Below, in pieces: positions 53,285 to 60,000 of a stretch of DNA of 60,000 nt. Made by a program: the position numbers and the translations under genes. The DNA comes from Cryptomeria japonica (lineage: Eukaryota; Streptophyta; Pinopsida; Cupressales; Cupressaceae), in NCBI RefSeq assembly GCF_030272615.1, contig NC_081410.1, positions 291,558,457-291,618,456 of the forward strand, written 5' to 3'. The notes under the pieces were generated by a model. The model was not told the DNA's origin. It saw only the letters and a program-made list of their open reading frames with translations, and searched no databases. How positions within the stretch are numbered: the stretch's first letter is position 1; every line of letters starts with the position of its first letter.

Positions 53285-56200
53285 TTACTAATATTCTTTT
53301 CACAGATGGATGTTTGAGGAAAGGCACCTATAGTAGCTGAGAACATCGATACAAAGGTGGACTCACTATAATGTGATGATGACATCGCATATTCCACAAA
53401 CCCTGCTGAAATGATAAGAAAGACACATAAAAAAATTAATAAATAAATTCTTAAATTGGTATTCATAGTCCCTCAAACTGATGAGATACAAGAGAGGGTG
53501 AAACAATTGACAGAGAGATCACAAAACTTGCAAGTAAGCAGTCATGAAATCTTTAATTATAATATAAGTTCATTCATGGTTTATATTTTATACTCTTTTA
53601 TGTCATGAACTAAAATGTGTATGTGTTCTTTTTACAGGAATTTTTTCATCATCATCAAGTTGGTGGCCATGATCAGGGTACTCTAGGTAGTTCAAGTGAT
53701 GACCATATTTTGTGCATACACCAACTCATATTTTTACATGTTCATGTCCTTCCATTAATGTTTTATATCTCATATATTTAATGTATTGTATATTTAATGT
53801 ATTAATCTTCAGGTGTTTTCCATGTTCTTGTGCATACACCACCTCATCCTATCTTATCATCCGCACCTATATTTCTGACTACAATGTTGGCAAAACGCAG
53901 AATGCAGGCATCGAGTACTGCACCTACCTGTGTTGCAGGACATGTACTTGGGGATGCAGAGGCTACTAGTGGTGATATTTTAGCAGCATTTCTTGGATCT
54001 TCCCGTATTACTAGTACAGGAATGTTGCCAGTCACATTTGTGGTGACCAATGATCTTGTTCCCATAAAGATAGAGAAGGTTCCCGGTACTTTAAAATTAT
54101 TATTATATATAGTCCAATTGTAACTTACTTATTGATCACTCATTTTGGACTAATGATTCCATGATTTTTTTGCAGGAAACGATGTTTTTTATAAGCATCT
54201 AAATGATATTACATTGGAGATCTTTGGGCCCACCATATGTACATGGTGGAATGCCCAAAATCAACAATTAAAAGATGAACTCATAAATTGTTTGGCTGTG
54301 TTGTTCGGAAATGATACATTCAACAAAACCAAGGTCCTCAAAAATATGACACATATCTAAAGTATGTGAGGGACAAATATAGGACACATTTAAAGAAGAA
54401 CAAAAAGTACGAGCGACCCCCATGATTCCAGAGAGGGAGTGGAAGGACCTGGTTTTGGATGGAAAGGAGAAAGATGAAAAGAGAAAAGGACATACACCAC
54501 CAGGCGAAGGAAGGTATGTGATACTATTAACAATGTAATTATGTACTAACTACTCTTTATATTTACATAATCTAACATATTTCAAACTTTTCATAGGTTT
54601 CCCAACACATCAAAGGCAACTAAGGCAAGACTAGAAAAGCACAGACAACAGAAGCTTGCCTTTGGTGGTTATATGAAAGTTGTTGCATGAATTGTAAGTA
54701 TGGATAAATTAAATATTGCATCGAAATAATAAATTGCAAACAATTTTTTTAATCAAACAATAGAAGCAAAATTCATGATATTAAGAAAAAATGCAGGGCT
54801 CTAAATTCAATAGAGTGCCCATAAAAGATGGCATGAAAATTGCCTTCCAACAAGGCTATGGACTCATGGGTGAATGCCTAAGAGAATTGAGTGCGCAAAC
54901 ACAGCATTCCAGTGCATCCATCACATAGGTAAATAAGCTATATGAAAACTATTTAAAATTGAATACTTGAGCAATAATCTATTCGATGTTAATTTCCAAC
55001 ATAAAGTGACTATATTTGTTTTAAATAAGAAAACAATGGTAACAACGCATATGACATTGGAATGCAGCTTGCTAAGGGTGGAACACAATGTGCACATGAT
55101 GAAGGTCATGGTGTGCATCCCAATACCAGAGCTAATCATGTGCTATAAAAAAACAATTATGTAATATTTAATAGAATTAAACATTTTTTTATTGAAATTG
55201 GTGTAGTAATTAATGTAACTTTTTTTCTTTTTATTTTAGAGTATCTAGAGCGTGGAAGTGGAGCATCATCAGGGTAGACAACATCACAAATGTGATGTGC
55301 CCCCATCAAGTAAAGAGGATCACTGTTATTCCTTTAAACGAATTTAATTGGGATTGGTGTATTGATTAATGTAACTTTTCATGTTTCAACTCTAGAGGAT
55401 TTAGAGGGTGTTCAGTATGTTGAGGATGAGGCTAGACAAAATGATTAGGAAGATGATGTGGCCCCATCAGGTAAAGAGCACCCTTGTAATGTCCTTCTAA
55501 TTAATGAAATACTTGTAACAATAATAAAAAATCTTATGAATTTAACCCATTTTATTGCTATTGCAGCAGACGCCCCTTTTCCTAAGCGTCCTCGTCATGA
55601 GTACAGGACTAGGCATACATTAAGAGGGCACAACAACTGAAGAGGGTAAAATGATGAAGAAAATGATGCTCCACTTTGTCCTTACTTAGCTTCAAAAAAA
55701 AAAATTTAAAATGATTGTAATCGTATTATTTGTTACTGAATGAATTTTATGTGTCAATGAATGCTAATGAATGATATGTGTTAATGAATGTTGATGAATG
55801 TTATGTGTTAATGATGTAATGAATGTTATGTGTTAATGAATTTTATGTGATAATGAGTGAATGTTATATTTTATTAATGGATGAAAGAATGAATGAATGT
55901 TATATGTTAACCAGGAATTTAGAGTGATGTTTGGGGGGGTGAGGGGCCAATTGAGTTCCCACCTTCATGTGGCTGGTTGTGTTAAGTAGAGAACATTAAA
56001 CTATTCTCGAAACAAAGAGAAGATCAATAAGGTAACACACTTTTTAATATTTCATTATGCTCCATTGTTAATCTTATGGAATAATATGTATTGAATCTTA
56101 ATTGTAGGGTCCAACAGAGCCAAAACGAACAACAACACAAGAAGTTACTTAGTGGAGACCATCATAGGTGAGGTCCTTGATTAAGATTTTGTTGTTTATA

Positions 56201-57795
56201 TTCATATTGGTGATTATAGAAAATAGATTTTGTTGTGTATATTCATATTGTTGATTACATAGGCAAATATTCATTTAACTTTTTAAAAGGGCAGTCACCA
56301 AATACACCAAATAGTTGTCTAAGTCTGAGATCAAAGATTAGCTAAGTCTATTAAGTAGCTAAGATCAAGATTTATCAGTCTAAGATCCAGCTATTGTGAG
56401 AAATTTAGTAAAAGTGGAAGCCATTTTGAAGTGATCCATGACTTTGATTGTGATTGAGGCAAGGAGTTTTGATGCAAAGTCACAGGGAAACTCGGTAGAA
56501 TACCCAATCCCAACACACATACACACTCTCCAAGGGACTTACTCACTTTACTCTTCTCAAATGACTCCACAAGTCATTGGTTGACAACACGCACTTTTAA
56601 TGTGACCTTCCTTCCTATAGCCCTAATTCCCAATAGGCTATGCATACCCTTACAAAGGCAATAGACCAACAATATGGCATAGACCCAAACCACCCATACA
56701 CAATTCTTTCTTACATCCTATGATACATGATTCAAGCATTGGAAGTTATTCTTAAAATTTGTAATAGACTTGTTCTTCACAAACACTTTGCAATCCTACT
56801 AGCCCTAGGTTTTCAGTTTTGGGCAATAACTCACAATTCTCCCAAAACACCAAGAAAATAAATGATACTCAGAAGGAGAGTTGTGTGTCTTTAGGAAAGT
56901 GAACCTAGGGCATACTCATGGAGTGTGGGTTTGAGACAGTACACCGAGAAGGTGGTATTGGTGTGTTAGAGTGGTGAATTTATAAAAGATGAATCTCCAA
57001 GGGTCAGTGAGTGTTTGGGAGTATGTGTGGGGTTAGTGCAGGCCCAAGAGATGTCATTGTGGCCCTTGGATGGCCAAGAAACTCATTGTTCTATGACTGT
57101 CCTAAAGCGGGGATGTGTCTGGCCAAGAGAGTTATTTGACTGAGATTTGGTAAGTATGATGTATTGAATGGGTTTGATGATTGGTTTATGATTGGAAAAG
57201 GTGTGTGGATGTTTTGAGAAGTGTTTGAATGTGTCTAGAAACCTTAGAATGAGGAAATGGCTCAATTTCTTATGATTGTCCTAAATGTGTATGACTTTCA
57301 TAGAAAGGCAAAATTGTAGCAGTAGGTCTTCTTGAGACTTTTGGGTGGAAGGGAGGGTAAAGAATGGTGTGTTGTCAATGTGAAGGAGTCTCCTTGATGT
57401 TTTTATGAATACGCTTGGGTTGGTGTCTTCCTACTTGGCATTGGAAGTTGTGTCTATAAGAAATTAGGAGTCATTTAGGAGGTATCCTTGTGTGAGTAGG
57501 ATTTCGGGGTTTGGTGTGAATTAGGAAGTGGAGAGCCTCAATTTGTCCTCGGGGAAGTTGAGTAAGCCTAAACTAATGTGTATTAATGGTTGGATGAGGG
57601 TTAAGAAGCATGAGTGCATTGTTGGGATGTGTAAACCTTTTGAGTACCTAGTGGCCTTGTGAGGGCTCTTGAAGTTTGGGAAGGGTAATCACCTTGTTTG
57701 AATAGGTGAGTTGGGAGAAAGTTATCCCTAATTGGTTGAGTTTGTTTGGGAGAAATATCAACCACACTCACACATCCTTCCACACAAATCTAACC
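53285..57795 (+). mobile_element. Repeat R2: second copy of the transposase-like unit
   Basis: Aligns with R1 (8822-12995) from 53601 to about 57795 in the same orientation. It carries about 300 extra bases at the left, with an additional exon-like segment encoding VPQTDEIQERVKQLTERSQN (about 53460-53531) before a GTAAGC donor. To the right, similarity to R1 ends near CACACATCCTTCCACAC. No target duplication or terminal repeat was found. It has the same lesions as R1 plus its own. Confidence 0.6.
53813..55680 (+). pseudogene. Multi-exon transposase-like gene remnant in R2
   Basis: Exons equivalent to those of R1: 53813-54085, 54176-54513, 54597-54693, then about 54763-54928 and smaller exons to about 55690, with AG and GT borders kept. 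The exon 2 text is NDVFYKHLNDITLEIFGPT, with an NDTFNKTK segment closer to an open frame than in R1. It then loses frame at the same CGACCCCCATG stretch. The last exon encodes KRPRHEYRTRHTLRG. The function is inferred only from a resemblance to the En/Spm-associated plant transposase family. Confidence 0.5.
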
Positions 57796-58998
57796 TTTTG
57801 GTGGTTCCCAAAACCACAGATTGGAAAACCAAAAGACTTGCTAAATCCTCGATTAGTCTAATCAGCCTTGGCCAACAAACAAGGATGGTCAAAGACCAAA
57901 TCCCTCTGCACTTAAGGCTCCACTAAACCTAGATGTGTATACCTCTCCCTCTCAAACACAAAAAGAGTTACTTGATTTAAGCTTTATGGTTTGCAAAATG
58001 CAAATTTGGCAAATGATTGTTCTACAATTATGCTTTATTATGTCATTTAAGTGAATGCTCTTTAAAAAATGAAAAGGATTATGATTGTATATTAAGAATA
58101 ATAATTCTTTCAGGAATTAAAAGAAATATGCAAAGATTAGTTCATATAGGATTTGGGGAGAATGTTTCTCTATCAAGGACCTTAAATGCATAACAAACCA
58201 GGGCCTTAAAAGATAAATAATAGACTAGTGCCTCTATCCAGGGATATTTATGACACTTTGTGGACAAGAGATGTTATCAACTCCAAAGACAATATTAATC
58301 ATCAACTATGAAGTTTTGGTATGTGTTACACAAATAATGAAAACCCAATCTCACATTTCATGTAGCAACATGTGATGGCACATCATAGCAAATCAAATGA
58401 CAGATTTATCAAGAAGATAAAGATAACTCATCAACACAAAAGTATGCACAATATTTAGAAAAGAAATAGCGAACCTTGTATATTAATCTTTAGGAAATGA
58501 TTGCATACATAAGCCACACTTAAAGATACTCCATTACAGTCTGTTTGCATAAAAAGATACTTCTTCTTCCTATAGACTTCCCTAATACATATAACTTATA
58601 GTCCTTCCCCAACAGGATTTGCCCCCCTTTTTTCTTCAGTTTTGGTATCCCGTTATATACATAACTGAACGGATGCGAACAAGCTTCAAATCGATGCGTC
58701 TATTCCTAATGACTACCTAATTTGCAACTAAAGACATGTAATTACAACATGACAAACAACTAATTTCACAGACTGAGATCTCAGGCATTCCCGTAGTTCT
58801 TCCGCTTGTATACTCCTCAATGCCATTGTTTTCCTGATAAACAAATCCTACATGAGAGAAATAAAATTAGGTATTCATTAAGTCAAACATAAAAACTTAC
58901 CTTCATTTGTATCGGCATAAGTCTTCCCGATGAGATCTCCTTCTTTGCAACCGCCTTAACTTCCTCATCGGGTATCAAAATAACTCATTTCACTCTAT
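57796..58998. other. Unassigned stretch
   Basis: AT-rich, no supported gene. The small palindrome GTGGTTCCCAAAACCAC occurs near 57800. A CCCCCCTTTTTTC run near 58622-58634, complementary to a purine tract, could belong to a minus-strand LTR element, but no LTR pair was found. Confidence 0.4.
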
Positions 58999-60000
58999 TC
59001 TGATACCAAAAGTTACCTTGATAGATCCGCCCTCTCTAGTATTCTACCCATCGGGCATCAGCCTAACTTTAGAAATGTGCCTCTGCTATCCTGATGAGTC
59101 CTCTCGCACTTTACTCTCCTTTTCGAGCTACTTCGGTCCATCGGTGTAAGTTTCTTGGTTCTATCCCAAAATTTAACATTTCTCCGATGAACCTCATGTC
59201 GATGAAACTGTTGCTTTCGATGAGTTTTTTTAAAATTTATCATGCCCAAGGTTTGCTCGATAAACTCAACACCGCTGGACCCACCATTTCACTTTAACTA
59301 CCTACTTCGACTGCCATGTGGCACCCCTTGATTGGCTCTGGGGTCCATGTCCTGATACCTCAATGCGGCCTGGACTCGCCTCCGGAATGAGGCTTTTTTC
59401 AAACCACTTCCTTCTACAAGGCCCCACCACTCAGTCGCCATGTGTCAATGTTTGGTTTGCCAATGGATCCACCTACCTGCCACCTGGACCTGCCACTATA
59501 CTTGGGCCCACTTTGTCGCCAAGTCACGAGGCTTAACTACCGATAAATTTCACATAGCAGTATAGCGATGGCCCTTGGATCTTCCTCCTGACCATTTGAT
59601 CTTCCTTGATCTGCTCGGCCTTTATCTTACCTTTTATGCCTCCCTTTTGTCGTGTGTCGCTACAGGTCAACCTCTGATTTGCTCTAAGTCCACCTAGACG
59701 CCACTTGTTTGCCACCTCAACAGTCACTATGTCATGGGGGATATGGGTCATGCAAGTTTCTATCATGGTATAGCGACCACTGATAGATCTTCCTCGATCT
59801 TCGTTGATCCATCCAAACTTGCATGCTTGTTAATCATCATTTCCAGCACATGCTTAGTCGCCAAGCCACGAGGATAAACCAACGTGCATCTCTGCCTTAC
59901 GGTATAGAGACGGTCATCGGATCTTCTTGGTCTGTCATTCGATCCGCCCAACATGCTCGGTCATTAACTTGCCTTTTTACTATAAAATTTAGGTTCTTTG
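58999..60000 (-). other. Possible LTR-element edge and spaced repeats at the window end
   Basis: CTATTCTGATACCA near 59000-59012 reads TGGTATCAGAATAG on the minus strand, the start of a tRNA-iMet primer site, but no TG opens an LTR within three bases. Beyond it, segments with GTCGCCAAGYCACGAGG and TATAGCGA/TATAGAGACGG recur at about 59515-59570 and 59860-59910, with a third TATAGCGACC at 59770. This could be the inside of a long LTR or an old tandem array. No gene is seen. Confidence 0.35.

Overview
The window looks like intergenic heterochromatin from a large, repeat-rich plant genome. The evidence is several nested LTR retrotransposons, tRNA-iMet-type primer binding sites (TGGTATCAGAGC), a chromodomain-type Ty3/gypsy element, long AT microsatellites, a multi-exon transposase-like repeat present twice, and a short copy of the plastid atpB gene. 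A gymnosperm-sized genome would fit, but no single sequence proves the taxon. I see no intact ordinary host gene, no rRNA or tRNA gene, and no CRISPR array.

Layout. 1-1803: AT-rich sequence with short tandem motifs. 1816-6311: 5'-truncated LTR element A (+). 6312-7704: 5' end of a related element D (-), cut by the 3' LTR of A. 7705-8821: AT-rich palindromic and microsatellite DNA holding an atpB scrap. 8822-12995: repeat R1, the remains of a spliced transposase-like gene. 12996-17064: no gene, but two strong fold-backs near 14.1-14.3 kb. 17065-27374: degenerate gypsy-like element Y1, whose 3' LTR is split by the complete element B (21068-27326, with target site duplication). 28175-53260: a second gypsy-like element, Y2. 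Its 5' LTR holds element C and its gag holds a related LTR (Z). The large chromovirus E (37457-50834) sits farther along in the same gag. The right LTR of E contains a solo LTR (49434-50641) of the same family as the Y LTRs. 53285-57795: repeat R2, a second copy of R1. 57796-60000: unassigned.

The most interesting content is elements A, B, C and D. They share LTR blocks, the same primer site and the same purine-tract type, but none shows reverse transcriptase, RNase H or integrase. Two reading frames recur instead. ORF1 is a long coiled coil followed by about four CCHC zinc knuckles. ORF2 is a protein of roughly 560 residues or more, with a domain of about 150 residues that I do not recognise and a charged coiled-coil tail. 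This looks like a non-autonomous LTR retrotransposon family with a conserved second protein. Its enzymes would have to come from a partner element.

Chromovirus E is nearly one open frame from gag to the chromodomain-like tail, broken only by six nonsense codons. Each can be read as a C-to-T change on the coding strand (CAG to TAG or CGA to TGA). The same bias appears in A, B and Y1, as expected for methylated, silenced DNA.
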